A stretch of DNA of 64,000 nt from the NCBI RefSeq assembly GCF_009176305.1, contig NZ_BLAJ01000001.1, positions 62,001 through 126,000 of the forward strand. Direction: 5' to 3'. Positions 51,609 through 60,201 of this stretch are shown here, piece after piece. The translations under genes were made by a program, and so were the position numbers. How positions within the stretch are numbered: the stretch's first letter is position 1; every line of letters starts with the position of its first letter. Below the pieces are notes generated by a model. The model was given only the letters and a program-made list of their open reading frames with translations. It was not told the DNA's origin and made no database searches. Origin of the DNA: Martinezella dioscoreae. GTDB taxonomy: Bacteria; Pseudomonadota; Alphaproteobacteria; Rhizobiales; Rhizobiaceae.

Positions 51609-52829
51609 ATGTCGTCAAGTCATGGAAACAATGTAGCGCGCATCGTGAACGAGCCCGCTGATGCAGAAGTGGAAGCCCGGGAAACCGGTGCGCCTGCCGA
51701 GGCTCCAGCGGCCGAAACGCGCAGCAACCCTGCCCCCGCCCAGGCTGCGCCTGCTGCTCCGGCCCCTGCGGCCCCACCGCCATCGGAGAAAAAGCGGCGC
51801 AGCCTGGTTTTTCCGATCATCATCGTCGCGGCTCTCGCAGCCGGTGGCTGGTATGGCTATGACTGGTGGACGAACGGCCGCTTCATGGTCTCCACCGATG
51901 ACGCCTATATCGGCGGCGACATCGCCACGATATCGCCGAAGGTAACGGGCTATGTCGCCAAGGTAAACGTCGTGGCCAACCAGCAGGTCAAGGCCGGCGA
52001 CGTGCTCGCAACGCTCGACGACGGCGACTACAAGCTTGCGCTCGGCCAGGCTCAGGCCTCGCTCGACACCGAGCAGCTTTCACTCCATACCATCGATGCA
52101 CAGATCGCTGCCGGCCAGGCAGCCCTTGCCCAGTCGCAGGCGCAGAAGGTTGCCCTGGAAGCCACGGTCCGCGGCGCCCAGATTACCCAGACGCGCGCTG
52201 CTGAACTGCAGTCGAAGTCGGTCGGCACCACGGCCGCTTTGGACAGCGCCAATATCGCGCTGGATCAGGCCAAGGCCAATCTGGTCGGCGGCGACGCCGC
52301 CATCGCATCCGCACAGGCCAACATCAACCTGCTGCAGGCCCAGCGCCGCCAGGCCGAAAGCACGATCAAGGGTCTCGAAGCCGCGCGCGACAAGGCTGCC
52401 CGCGACCTGTCCTTCACCGTGCTGAAGGCGCCTTATGACGGCATCGTCGGCAATCGCTCGGTGCAGGAAGGCGATCTCGTTTCCCCCGGTCAGAAGCTGA
52501 TGGCGATCGTACCGACCAAGCAGCTCTATATCGATGCGAATTTCAAGGAAACGCAGATCCAGCATCTGGTTCCCGGCTCCAAGGTCAATGTTCACGTCGA
52601 TGCCTTCAGCGATCATCCGATCGTCGGCACCGTAGAATCGATCTCGCCGGCCTCCGGCTCAGTCTTCTCGCTGCTGCCTCCGGAAAACGCGACAGGTAAC
52701 TTCACCAAGATCATCCAACGCGTGCCTGTCCGTATCGCATTGCCACAGGACGCGCTCAATACCGGCCGTCTGCGCGCAGGCCTCAGCGTCGTCGTCGACG
52801 TCGATACCCGCACGGCGCCGGACAAGTAA
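51609..52829 (+). CDS. HlyD/EmrA-type membrane-fusion protein
   Basis: This 406-residue inner-membrane-anchored adaptor has a cytosolic N-terminus rich in Ala and Pro (about 65 residues, longer than in E. coli EmrA) and one helix near 70-90 (LVFPIIIVAALAAGGWYGYDWW). The biotinyl-lipoyl half GRFMVSTDDAYIGGDIATISPKVTGYV follows, then a long coiled coil from about 150-270 and the second lipoyl half LKAPYDGIVGNRSVQEGDLV. It connects the DHA2 pump to an outer-membrane channel. The ATG at 51609 is preferred because the upstream frame crosses the operator. Confidence 0.92.
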   Translation: MSSSHGNNVARIVNEPADAEVEARETGAPAEAPAAETRSNPAPAQAAPAAPAPAAPPPSEKKRRSLVFPIIIVAALAAGGWYGYDWWTNGRFMVSTDDAYIGGDIATISPKVTGYVAKVNVVANQQVKAGDVLATLDDGDYKLALGQAQASLDTEQLSLHTIDAQIAAGQAALAQSQAQKVALEATVRGAQITQTRAAELQSKSVGTTAALDSANIALDQAKANLVGGDAAIASAQANINLLQAQRRQAESTIKGLEAARDKAARDLSFTVLKAPYDGIVGNRSVQEGDLVSPGQKLMAIVPTKQLYIDANFKETQIQHLVPGSKVNVHVDAFSDHPIVGTVESISPASGSVFSLLPPENATGNFTKIIQRVPVRIALPQDALNTGRLRAGLSVVVDVDTRTAPDK

Positions 52830-52855
52830 ACGATCGAGCTCGGGAGAGACGCGCC

Positions 52856-54457
52856 ATGTCGTCCGCCAGCACTACAGCCGGGTCGTCCCCACGCGCGGCC
52901 GGCCCAGCCGCGCCTGCGGCTGACCATATCGAGCCGAGAAAGCTCATCGCCTTTCTGGCGATGGTGCTCGGCATGTTCATGTCGATCCTCGACATTCAGA
53001 TCGTCTCCGCCTCGCTCAGCGAAATCCAGGCCGGCCTCAGCGCCGGCTCGGATGAAATCGGCTGGGTGCAGACCGCTTATCTGATCGCCGAAGTCATCAT
53101 GATCCCGCTATCGGGAACGCTGGCGCGCATCATTTCCACGCGCTATCTCTTCGCGATCTCGGCCGCCGGCTTTACCATATCGAGCGCGCTTGCCGCGACC
53201 GCCACCAATATCGATCAGATGATCATCTACCGCGCCCTGCAGGGCTTCATCGGCGGCGGCATGATCCCCTCGGTCTTTGCGGCAGCCTTCACCATCTTTC
53301 CGCCGTCCAAGCGCAACGTCGTCTCGCCGATCATCGGCCTCATCGCGACGCTTGCGCCGACCATCGGCCCGACCGTCGGCGGCTATCTGTCCAATGCCTT
53401 CTCCTGGCACTGGCTGTTCCTGGTCAATATTCCTCCCGGTATCATCGTTGCCATCGTCACCTGGAATTTCATCGACTTCGACAAGCCCGAGCTGTCGCTG
53501 ATGAAGAAGTTCGACTGGTGGGGCCTGATTTCGATGGGTGTTTTCCTCGGCGCGCTGGAATATGTGCTTGAGGAAGGCAATACGAACGACTGGTTCAACG
53601 ACAATTACATCGTTGCGGGTGCCATCGCATCCGCTGTCGGCGCCGTGATTTTCTTCTACCGCGCCTTCACGGTCGAATTCCCTGTGGTCGATCTCAGAGC
53701 CTTCACGAACAAGAACTTCTCCTTCGGGTCGATGTTCTCCTTCGTCATGGGCATCGGCCTCTATGGCCTGACCTACATCTACCCGCTCTATCTCGCGCGC
53801 ATTCGCGGCTACGATTCGCTGCAGATCGGCGAGACGATGTTTGTCTCCGGCCTCACCATGTTCTTCACGGCGCCGCTGGCCGGCTTCCTGTCGAGCAAGG
53901 TCGATCTGCGCATCCTGATGATCATCGGCTTCACCAGTTTCTCGGCCGGCACCTACATCATGATGCACCTGACGGTGGACTGGGATTTCTGGGAGTTGCT
54001 CATCCCGCAAATTCTGCGCGGTTTCGGTCTGATGCTCTGCATGGTGCCGATCAACAATATCGCGCTCGGAACCATGCCGCCCGCCCGTATGCGCGGTGCC
54101 TCGGGCCTGTTCAATCTCACGCGTAACCTTGGCGGAGCGGTTGGTCTTGCGATCATCAACACGCTTCTGACGAACCGGCAGGACCAGCATTATTTCAACC
54201 TTCGCGACCATGTTCATTGGGGCAGCCATGCGGCTGTTACCCAATTGAACAACATGGCCGCCAGCTTCAATGCAGCGGGCTTGGACGGTGATCAGGCCGC
54301 CCTCAAGCAAATGGTCAATATGGCGACGCGGCAGGCGGTCGTGATGTCCTTCGGGGATATTTTCCTGATGCTGACCGTGCTGTTTCTCGCGATGATCCTC
54401 GGCGTTCTGATGCTCAGCAAGCCGAATGCGGCGGGCGGTGGTGGCGGAGGCCACTAA
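52856..54457 (+). CDS. DHA2-family (EmrB/QacA) multidrug efflux transporter
   Basis: This 533-residue major-facilitator protein has 14 predicted helices. It has the early motif D1 region GMFMSILDIQIVSASLSEIQ, motif A near LSGTLARIISTRYLF, and the antiporter motif C region GLIATLAPTIGPTVGGYLSNAFSWHWLFLVNIPPG. It should expel lipophilic drugs in exchange for protons, acting with the membrane-fusion protein encoded 26 bases upstream. A tail of glycines and a histidine ends the protein. A terminator follows. Confidence 0.93.
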   Translation: MSSASTTAGSSPRAAGPAAPAADHIEPRKLIAFLAMVLGMFMSILDIQIVSASLSEIQAGLSAGSDEIGWVQTAYLIAEVIMIPLSGTLARIISTRYLFAISAAGFTISSALAATATNIDQMIIYRALQGFIGGGMIPSVFAAAFTIFPPSKRNVVSPIIGLIATLAPTIGPTVGGYLSNAFSWHWLFLVNIPPGIIVAIVTWNFIDFDKPELSLMKKFDWWGLISMGVFLGALEYVLEEGNTNDWFNDNYIVAGAIASAVGAVIFFYRAFTVEFPVVDLRAFTNKNFSFGSMFSFVMGIGLYGLTYIYPLYLARIRGYDSLQIGETMFVSGLTMFFTAPLAGFLSSKVDLRILMIIGFTSFSAGTYIMMHLTVDWDFWELLIPQILRGFGLMLCMVPINNIALGTMPPARMRGASGLFNLTRNLGGAVGLAIINTLLTNRQDQHYFNLRDHVHWGSHAAVTQLNNMAASFNAAGLDGDQAALKQMVNMATRQAVVMSFGDIFLMLTVLFLAMILGVLMLSKPNAAGGGGGGH

Positions 54458-54486
54458 TCCGGCTCTTGATAATGCTCCCAAGGCAT

Positions 54487-54511
54487 GGCCCCTCCTCGGA
54501 GGGGCCTTTTT
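54487..54511 (+). terminator. rho-independent terminator after the efflux operon
   Basis: GGCCCCTC (54487-54494) pairs exactly with GAGGGGCC (54499-54506) around a four-base loop, and TTTTT follows. Confidence 0.85.
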
Positions 54512-54548
54512 CATTTGGGGGTCGTTTGGAAAAATTCACCGGCCCGAA

Positions 54549-54574
54549 ATTTTTGATTTACGTACATCAAAAAT
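54549..54574. promoter_or_regulatory. ATTTTTGAT-N8-ATCAAAAAT inverted repeat, candidate LacI operator
   Basis: Two exact 9-base arms are separated by TTACGTAC, 29 bases before the LacI-type gene. Symmetry and position suggest autoregulation and control of xylB and xylA. It could also be the site of another repressor. Confidence 0.5.
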
Positions 54575-54603
54575 CGCAGTAAGGGTTTCCGCAGGAGGAA
54601 CCC

Positions 54604-55629
54604 ATGAGACCGACCGTGCATGACATCGCCGCTGCTGCGGGCGTCAGCCTCGCCACTGTGGACCGAGTCCTCAACCAGCGGCCAGGCGTGCGGCTGGTGA
54701 CGCGGGAGAAGGTGGAAGCCGCTATCCGGCAGATCGGCTATATCCGCGATGTCGCTGCTGCCAACCTGGCCAAGAGCCGTGTCTATCCTCTTGTTTTCAT
54801 TGTGCCGACCGGCGATAATTCCTTCATGCATGGGCTGCGATTCGAGGTGCATCAGGCAACCTTGCGGGCCAGCATAGAGCGCACCGATATCCGCATCGTC
54901 GAGGTGCCGCCGTTCGATGTGCCGGCGCTGGTTACGGCGCTGAACACTTTGCAGGGGCAGGATATCGCCGGCGTCGCTCTCGTGGCGACCGATGCGCCGG
55001 AAGTGCGGACCGCCGTCGACCGTCTCGTGTCGGAGCGTATTCCCGTCATTACGCTGGTCTCGGATCTCACCGATTCCGCCCGCCATCACTATGCGGGAAT
55101 CGACAATATCGCCGCCGGACGGACAGCCGCGCGGCTGCTCGGGCGCTTCCTGGGCGGTCGTGAAGGCGATCTTACCGTTCTCGCCGGCTCGATGCTGGTG
55201 CGCGATCATCGCGAGCGCCTGCAGGGCTTTTCTGCCGTGATGGCAGAGGAGTTTCCCAAGCTGCGGCTGCTGCCTGTGCTGGAAGGACGTGACGATCCCG
55301 AACAGGCCCGATCGCTCGTTTCAAAGGCGCTCTCCGCAAATAAGAGCATCATCGGCATCTACAGCCTCGGTGCCGGCAACCGTGGTCTGATTGCGGCCCT
55401 GAAAGCCGTGCGGCCCGAGCGTGAGCTGACGGTGGTCGTGCATGAACTGACGCAGCATACCCGGGCGGCGCTGTTGGACGGCACGATCGATGCCGTCCTC
55501 AATCAGGATGCCGGCCATGAAGTCCGCAGCGCCATCCGCGTCATGAAGGCAACAGCCGACGGTCAGGCCGTCATTGCCGATCAGGAGCGCATACGGCTCG
55601 ACATTTTCTTGAAGGATAATCTGCCCTGA
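54604..55629 (+). CDS. LacI-family transcriptional regulator of the xyl genes
   Basis: This 341-residue repressor has an N-terminal LacI helix-turn-helix and hinge (VHDIAAAAGVSLATVDRVLNQRPGVRL) and a periplasmic-binding-like effector domain (VYPLVFIVPTGDNSFMHGL, IIGIYSLGAGNRGLIAALK). VDRVLNQRPGV is typical of regulators beside sugar importers in rhizobia. It is 37 bases upstream of xylulokinase on the same strand, so xylose or xylulose is the likely effector. AGGAGG precedes the ATG. Confidence 0.92.
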   Translation: MRPTVHDIAAAAGVSLATVDRVLNQRPGVRLVTREKVEAAIRQIGYIRDVAAANLAKSRVYPLVFIVPTGDNSFMHGLRFEVHQATLRASIERTDIRIVEVPPFDVPALVTALNTLQGQDIAGVALVATDAPEVRTAVDRLVSERIPVITLVSDLTDSARHHYAGIDNIAAGRTAARLLGRFLGGREGDLTVLAGSMLVRDHRERLQGFSAVMAEEFPKLRLLPVLEGRDDPEQARSLVSKALSANKSIIGIYSLGAGNRGLIAALKAVRPERELTVVVHELTQHTRAALLDGTIDAVLNQDAGHEVRSAIRVMKATADGQAVIADQERIRLDIFLKDNLP

Positions 55630-55666
55630 GCATTCGAACGCGGCAGAGCATAGGGAGTAATATCTG

Positions 55667-57124
55667 ATGTATTTGGGTCTCGATCTCGGAACCTCCGGCG
55701 TCAAAGCGATGCTGATCGACGGCAATCAGAAGATCATCGGCTCCGCCAATGGCGGGCTTGACGTGTCGCGCCCGCATCCCGGCTGGTCCGAGCAGGAGCC
55801 GGCCCATTGGATTCGCGCGACGGAAGAAGCAGTTGCGGGGCTGAAGGCTGCGCATCCGAAGGAGCTGGCGGCCGTGCGCGGTATCGGCCTTTCCGGCCAG
55901 ATGCATGGTGCGACGCTGCTCGATGCCGATGACAAGGTGCTGCGGCCCTGCATCCTCTGGAACGATACCCGTAGCTACCAGGAAGCCGCCGCCCTCGACG
56001 CCGATCCACGTTTCCGCGCGCTGACCGGCAATATCGTCTTCCCCGGCTTTACAGCACCGAAGCTCGCCTGGGTCGCCAAGCATGAGCCGGAGATTTTCGC
56101 TAGAGTGCGTTGGGTGCTGTTGCCGAAGGATTATCTGCGCCTTTGGCTGACGGGCGAGCACATGTCGGAAATGTCCGACTCCGCCGGCACGTCATGGCTC
56201 GATACCGGCAAACGCAAATGGTCGTCCGAGCTGTTGGCGGCGACCAATCTCGATGAGAAGCAGATGCCGACGCTGGTCGAAGGCACTGAGGTCGCCGGCA
56301 AGCTGCGTGGCGAGCTGGCCTCGAAATGGGGCATTGCCGGCGATGTCGTCGTTGCCGGCGGGGCAGGCGACAATGCGGCCTCGGCCTGCGGCATGGGTAC
56401 GGTGAGCCACGGCGCTGCTTTCGTTTCGCTCGGCACGTCTGGCGTGCTCTTTGCCGCCAACGGTTCCTATCTGCCGAAGCCGGAAAGCGCCGTGCATGCG
56501 TTCTGCCACGCACTGCCGAATACCTGGCATCAGATGGGCGTCATCCTCTCGGCAACCGATGCACTGAACTGGCATTCGCATGTGACGGGCAAATCCGCTG
56601 CCGAACTCACCACAGAGCTTGGTGAGACGCTGAAGGCGCCGACCAGCGTTACTTTCCTTCCCTATCTCTCGGGCGAGCGCACGCCGCACAACGACGCTAC
56701 CATCCGCGGCGCCTTCATCGGTCTCGGCCATGAAAGCGGCCGCGCCGTGCTGACGCAAGCCGTGCTCGAAGGCGTGTCCTTCGCCATTCGCGACAATCTG
56801 GAAGCGCTGCGTTCGGCCGGCACCGACATCGCGCGCGTGACCGCAATCGGCGGCGGCTCGCGTTCGCGCTACTGGCTGGCTTCGATCGCCACTGCGCTCG
56901 GCGTACCCGTCGACCTGCCGGCGGACGGCGATTTCGGTGCCGCTTTCGGTGCCGCACGCCTCGGCCTGATTGCGGCGACCGGCGCCGACCCGGTTGCAGT
57001 CTGCACCCCGCCGCAGACGGCCGGCACGATCGATCCGGTTGCGTCCCTGACGGATGCTTATGCGGATGCCTACAAGCGCTATCGGGCGGTTTATCCGGCA
57101 ATCAAGCCGCTGAGCATGGTTTGA
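55667..57124 (+). CDS. xylB: xylulokinase
   Basis: This 485-residue FGGY kinase phosphorylates D-xylulose. It has the phosphate loop LGLDLGTSGVKAMLID, HPGWSEQEPAHW, the SGQMHGATLLD segment of xylulokinases, catalytic Asp in GGAGDNAASACG, YLSGERTPHNDATIRGAFIGL and the adenosine motif AIGGGSRSRYWL. Its length matches E. coli XylB. A good AGGGAGTAAT ribosome site precedes the ATG. It follows the LacI gene and precedes xylA, with a palindromic repeat in between. Confidence 0.95.
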   Translation: MYLGLDLGTSGVKAMLIDGNQKIIGSANGGLDVSRPHPGWSEQEPAHWIRATEEAVAGLKAAHPKELAAVRGIGLSGQMHGATLLDADDKVLRPCILWNDTRSYQEAAALDADPRFRALTGNIVFPGFTAPKLAWVAKHEPEIFARVRWVLLPKDYLRLWLTGEHMSEMSDSAGTSWLDTGKRKWSSELLAATNLDEKQMPTLVEGTEVAGKLRGELASKWGIAGDVVVAGGAGDNAASACGMGTVSHGAAFVSLGTSGVLFAANGSYLPKPESAVHAFCHALPNTWHQMGVILSATDALNWHSHVTGKSAAELTTELGETLKAPTSVTFLPYLSGERTPHNDATIRGAFIGLGHESGRAVLTQAVLEGVSFAIRDNLEALRSAGTDIARVTAIGGGSRSRYWLASIATALGVPVDLPADGDFGAAFGAARLGLIAATGADPVAVCTPPQTAGTIDPVASLTDAYADAYKRYRAVYPAIKPLSMV

Positions 57125-57130
57125 GGTCAA

Positions 57131-57241
57131 CCCCCTCACCCTAGCCCTCTCCCCGAGGGGAGAGGGGACGACGGAGCTTACTGCGGTCACCCATACCTTC
57201 TCCCCTCGGGGAGAAGGTGGCCCGAAGGGTCGGATGAGGGG
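57131..57241. repeat. pair of palindromic units between xylB and xylA
   Basis: Two hairpin units lie back to back: CCCCCTCACCC then CCCTCTCCCCGAGGGGAGAGGG on the left, and CCTTCTCCCCTCGGGGAGAAGG then GGGTCGGATGAGGGG on the right. They are related to the units at 40540-40698 and inside the three inner elements, but with the CCCCTCA ends facing out instead of in. The pair lies between two genes of one catabolic operon and may shape the xylA message. Confidence 0.7.
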
Positions 57242-57291
57242 CATCAAAGTGACAAAACAATACCGAAACACCAAACCCAAGGAGATGAGAC

Positions 57292-58602
57292 ATGAGCACC
57301 GGATTTTTTGGTGACATCAGCAAGGTAAAATACGAAGGCCCGGACAGCACCAATCCGCTGGCCTTCCGCTATTACAACAAGGACGAAGTCGTTGCCGGCA
57401 AGCGCATGGAAGACCATCTGCGTTTCGCCGTCGCCTACTGGCACACCTTCACCTGGCCGGGCGGCGATCCCTTCGGCGGCCAGACCTTCCTGCGCCCCTG
57501 GTTCAACGAGACGATGGAAGCCGCCAAGCTGAAGGCCGATGTCGCCTTCGAATTCTTCACGCTGCTCGGCGCTCCCTATTACTGCTTCCACGATGCCGAC
57601 GTGCGTCCGGAAGGCAAGAATTTCGCCGAGAACACCAGGAACCTCAACGAGATCGTCGACTACTTCGCCAAGAAGCAGGCCGATACCGGCGTAAAGCTGC
57701 TCTGGGGCACGGCAAACCTCTTTTCCAACCGCCGCTTCATGTCGGGCGCTGCGACCAATCCGGATCCGGATGTCTTCGCCTTCTCGGCTGCGACCGTGAA
57801 GACCTGCATGGACGCCACGCACAAGCTCAATGGCGAAAACTATGTTCTCTGGGGCGGCCGCGAAGGCTATGAGACGCTGCTCAACACCGACCTGAAGCGC
57901 GAAATGGACCAGATGGGTCGTTTCCTCAATCTCGTCGTCGAATACAAGCACAAGATCGGCTTCAAGGGCACGATCCTCATCGAGCCGAAGCCGCAGGAGC
58001 CGACCAAGCATCAGTATGACTACGATGTCGCCACGGTCTACGGCTTCCTCAAGAAGTACGGCCTCGAAAACGAGGTGAAGGTCAATATCGAGCAGGGTCA
58101 TGCGATCCTTGCCGGTCATTCCTTCGAGCACGAACTGGCGCTTGCCAATGCGCTGGGCATCTTCGGCTCCATCGACATGAACCGCAATGACTACCAGTCC
58201 GGCTGGGATACCGACCAGTTCCCGAACAACGTTCCGGAAATGACGTTGGCCTATTACCAGGTTCTGGCAGGCGGCGGGTTCAAGACCGGCGGCACGAACT
58301 TCGACGCCAAGCTGCGCCGTCAGTCGCTCGACCCGGAAGACCTGCTCATCGGCCACATCGGCGGCATGGATTGCTGCGCCCGCGGCCTGAAGGCTGCTGC
58401 CAAGATGATCGAAGACAAGGCGCTCTCCAAGCCGCTCGCCGACCGTTACGCCGGCTGGGATTCGGCCGAAGGCCAGAAGCTGCTGCGCGGCGAATATTCG
58501 CTCGACCAGATCGCCCAGTGGGTCGAGACCAAGGACGTCAACCCGCAGCCGAAGTCCGGCAAGCAGGAACTGCTGGAAAACATCGTCAATCGCTACGTTT
58601 GA
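57292..58602 (+). CDS. xylA: xylose isomerase
   Basis: This 436-residue metal-dependent TIM-barrel enzyme converts D-xylose to D-xylulose. The active-site His lies in [20 protein letters not shown], the metal and substrate residues in [57 protein letters not shown] and [14 protein letters not shown]. This is the longer class II form with an N-terminal extension. AAGGAGATGAG precedes the ATG. A hairpin of exact arms CGGGAGGC/GCCTCCCG at 58613-58639 may end its transcript, inside the 3' end of the convergent VOC gene. Confidence 0.97.
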   Translation: MSTGFFGDISKVKYEGPDSTNPLAFRYYNKDEVVAGKRMEDHLRFAVAYWHTFTWPGGDPFGGQTFLRPWFNETMEAAKLKADVAFEFFTLLGAPYYCFHDADVRPEGKNFAENTRNLNEIVDYFAKKQADTGVKLLWGTANLFSNRRFMSGAATNPDPDVFAFSAATVKTCMDATHKLNGENYVLWGGREGYETLLNTDLKREMDQMGRFLNLVVEYKHKIGFKGTILIEPKPQEPTKHQYDYDVATVYGFLKKYGLENEVKVNIEQGHAILAGHSFEHELALANALGIFGSIDMNRNDYQSGWDTDQFPNNVPEMTLAYYQVLAGGGFKTGGTNFDAKLRRQSLDPEDLLIGHIGGMDCCARGLKAAAKMIEDKALSKPLADRYAGWDSAEGQKLLRGEYSLDQIAQWVETKDVNPQPKSGKQELLENIVNRYV

Positions 58603-58996
58603 TCGGCAGTTTCGGGAGGCGGTGTTTCATTGCCTCCCGATTTGAGCCCGAAGGCGCGGCTGGAAATGGCTATGGGATTCCCTGAGGGATCCTTGGCATT
58701 GGCGAAAACATAGCCGTCGGCTGATGCAAGGGTCCGAACTCCAGCCCCTCTTCAGCACACTTAGCGCGGAAAGCTTCGACATGCTCGACGTCGAAGACCA
58801 GCTTGACCAGCACCTGTCCCATTTTCTGCGCCTTACCCGCTGGATGGATCATCAGATTGGCGCCGCCATGCCGCGCGAGCAGCTCAACAATCCGATCGCC
58901 CTCCAGGCGGAGTGGCTTGAATCCGAAATGCTTCTCGTAAAAGCTGATCGTCGCTTCGACGTCGCGGACATAGAGGGTGATTCTGCCAAGCGACAT
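58593..58996 (-). pseudogene. VOC-family (glyoxalase/bleomycin-resistance fold) gene with a -1 base frameshift
   Basis: The frame from ATG 58996 gives MSLGRITLYVRDVEATISFYEKHFGF and a normal VOC domain, but it departs from the family after EFGPLHQP near 58723 and stops at 58670. One frame over, the sequence continues as DGYVFANAKDPSGNPIAISS and RAF, exactly the expected VOC C-terminus, and stops at 58593. The full length of 404 bases is one short of 405, so a single-base loss near 58715-58725 explains it. It may be a real pseudogene or a sequencing error. The restored gene would encode about 134 residues and overlap xylA by 10 bases. Confidence 0.8.
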
Positions 58997-59008
58997 CGCT
59001 GCGACTGC

Positions 59009-60034
59009 CTAGCGCCGACTGCGCGGCGGAGCTCCGACCGAGTTCCGCACGATCAGATCCGGCCGCAGCAGGATCTCCGTCTCGGCCGGCTCGCCATCCG
59101 AAAGCAGTTCCAGCAGAAGCGCCATCGCATGCTTGCCGATGGCGGTGCGGGGTTGCCGGATCGTCGTCAGCGATGGCGTCATGAAGACGGCTTGGGGCAC
59201 GTCGTCGAAGCCGGTTACCGAAAAATCCTCGGGGATATCGTAGCCGCGTGCCTTCAGGCCGATCATCACGCCGATCGCGGTCTGGTCGTTGACACACATG
59301 AAGGCCGTCGGGAGCGTGTCTCGCATGAAAAGCTGCTCGACGGAGAGTCGCCCGCTCTCGATGGTGCCGTCGCCGTCCAAGACGATGCGCAGGTCCTGTC
59401 CGATGCCGGCCGCATCCAGTCCGGCCTCGTAACCCATGCGCCGGCGGCTATAGGCGAGGCGGGTGCGGGAATCGCCGATGAAGGCGATCTTGCGATGGCC
59501 CTCGGCAATCAGGAGGTCCACGGCCTTGCGCGCGCCGGCAATATCGTCGACGCCGACATAAGGGATGCCGCCGTTGAAGACCGGTTCGAAGACACCGACG
59601 CTCGGCGGCAACCGCGCTGTCATCGTCTGATGTCCGAAGGGCAAGATGCCGGTGAAGAGGATCAATCCCGCCGCCTGGTTGGAGTTCAGGAACTTCAGAT
59701 ATTCCAGGCCGCGCTGGGCATCGTTCTGCGTGTGGCCGATCAGGATGCCATAGCCGTGCGAACGCGCCTCGTTTTCCAGACCGATCAAAATATTCGAGAA
59801 ATTGGGATCGCCGATATCGGGCGCCACGACGAGAATCATGTTCGAGCGGCCGAGTCTCAGGCTGCGCGCCATGGCATTGGTAGTATAACCGGTAACGGCG
59901 ATAGCCTGATTGACTTTCAGCCGCGTCGAATTGGCGACTTTCTCTGGAGTATGGATGGCCCGCGAAACCGTTGCTATCGAAACATTGGCAATTCGGGCGA
60001 CGTCTTCGATAGTTGCGGGCGTGGAATTCGACAC
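59009..60034 (-). CDS. LacI-family transcriptional regulator of the adjacent importer
   Basis: This 341-residue repressor has an N-terminal LacI helix-turn-helix (TIEDVARIANVSIATVSRAIHTPEKV) and an effector domain (MILVVAPDIGDPNFSNILIGL, AFIGDSRTRLAYSRRRMGYEAG, VTGFDDVPQAVFMTPSLTTI). It is divergent from the sugar importer, with two perfect palindromes in between, so it most likely represses that importer until its sugar is present. The start at 60034 gives MSNSTPATIEDV, typical for the family. Confidence 0.93.
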   Translation of the reverse strand: MSNSTPATIEDVARIANVSIATVSRAIHTPEKVANSTRLKVNQAIAVTGYTTNAMARSLRLGRSNMILVVAPDIGDPNFSNILIGLENEARSHGYGILIGHTQNDAQRGLEYLKFLNSNQAAGLILFTGILPFGHQTMTARLPPSVGVFEPVFNGGIPYVGVDDIAGARKAVDLLIAEGHRKIAFIGDSRTRLAYSRRRMGYEAGLDAAGIGQDLRIVLDGDGTIESGRLSVEQLFMRDTLPTAFMCVNDQTAIGVMIGLKARGYDIPEDFSVTGFDDVPQAVFMTPSLTTIRQPRTAIGKHAMALLLELLSDGEPAETEILLRPDLIVRNSVGAPPRSRR

Positions 60035-60129
60035 TGCGCTCTGCCTTGGGGTCTCGTCTCGGGCTGGAGACTACACAGACTTACGTGGAGGTCAAAGGTA
60101 ACCGCGAAATTTTGTACGATATCCAATGA

Positions 60130-60143
60130 TGTAAACCTTTACA
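60130..60143. promoter_or_regulatory. TGTAAACCTTTACA palindrome, candidate LacI operator 1
   Basis: The arms TGTAAA/TTTACA are exact inverted repeats around CC. A second copy with GG at the centre lies at 60151-60164. Centre-to-centre spacing is 21 bases, two helical turns, so two repressor dimers could bind one face of the DNA. Confidence 0.7.
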
Positions 60144-60150
60144 CGATGTA

Positions 60151-60164
60151 TGTAAAGGTTTACA
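60151..60164. promoter_or_regulatory. TGTAAAGGTTTACA palindrome, candidate LacI operator 2
   Basis: It is the reverse complement of operator 1 and lies 37 bases before the importer ATPase start. Together they probably cover the importer promoter. Confidence 0.7.
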
Positions 60165-60201
60165 TAGCGTGGAAAGCGGGTGGGACCGCAGGGAGGATTC
60201 A

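Noticed and set aside
53108..54514. Minus-strand open frame of 468 codons
   Set aside because: Antisense to the EmrB-type transporter; its composition (His, Arg, Asp-rich) is typical of a shadow frame.
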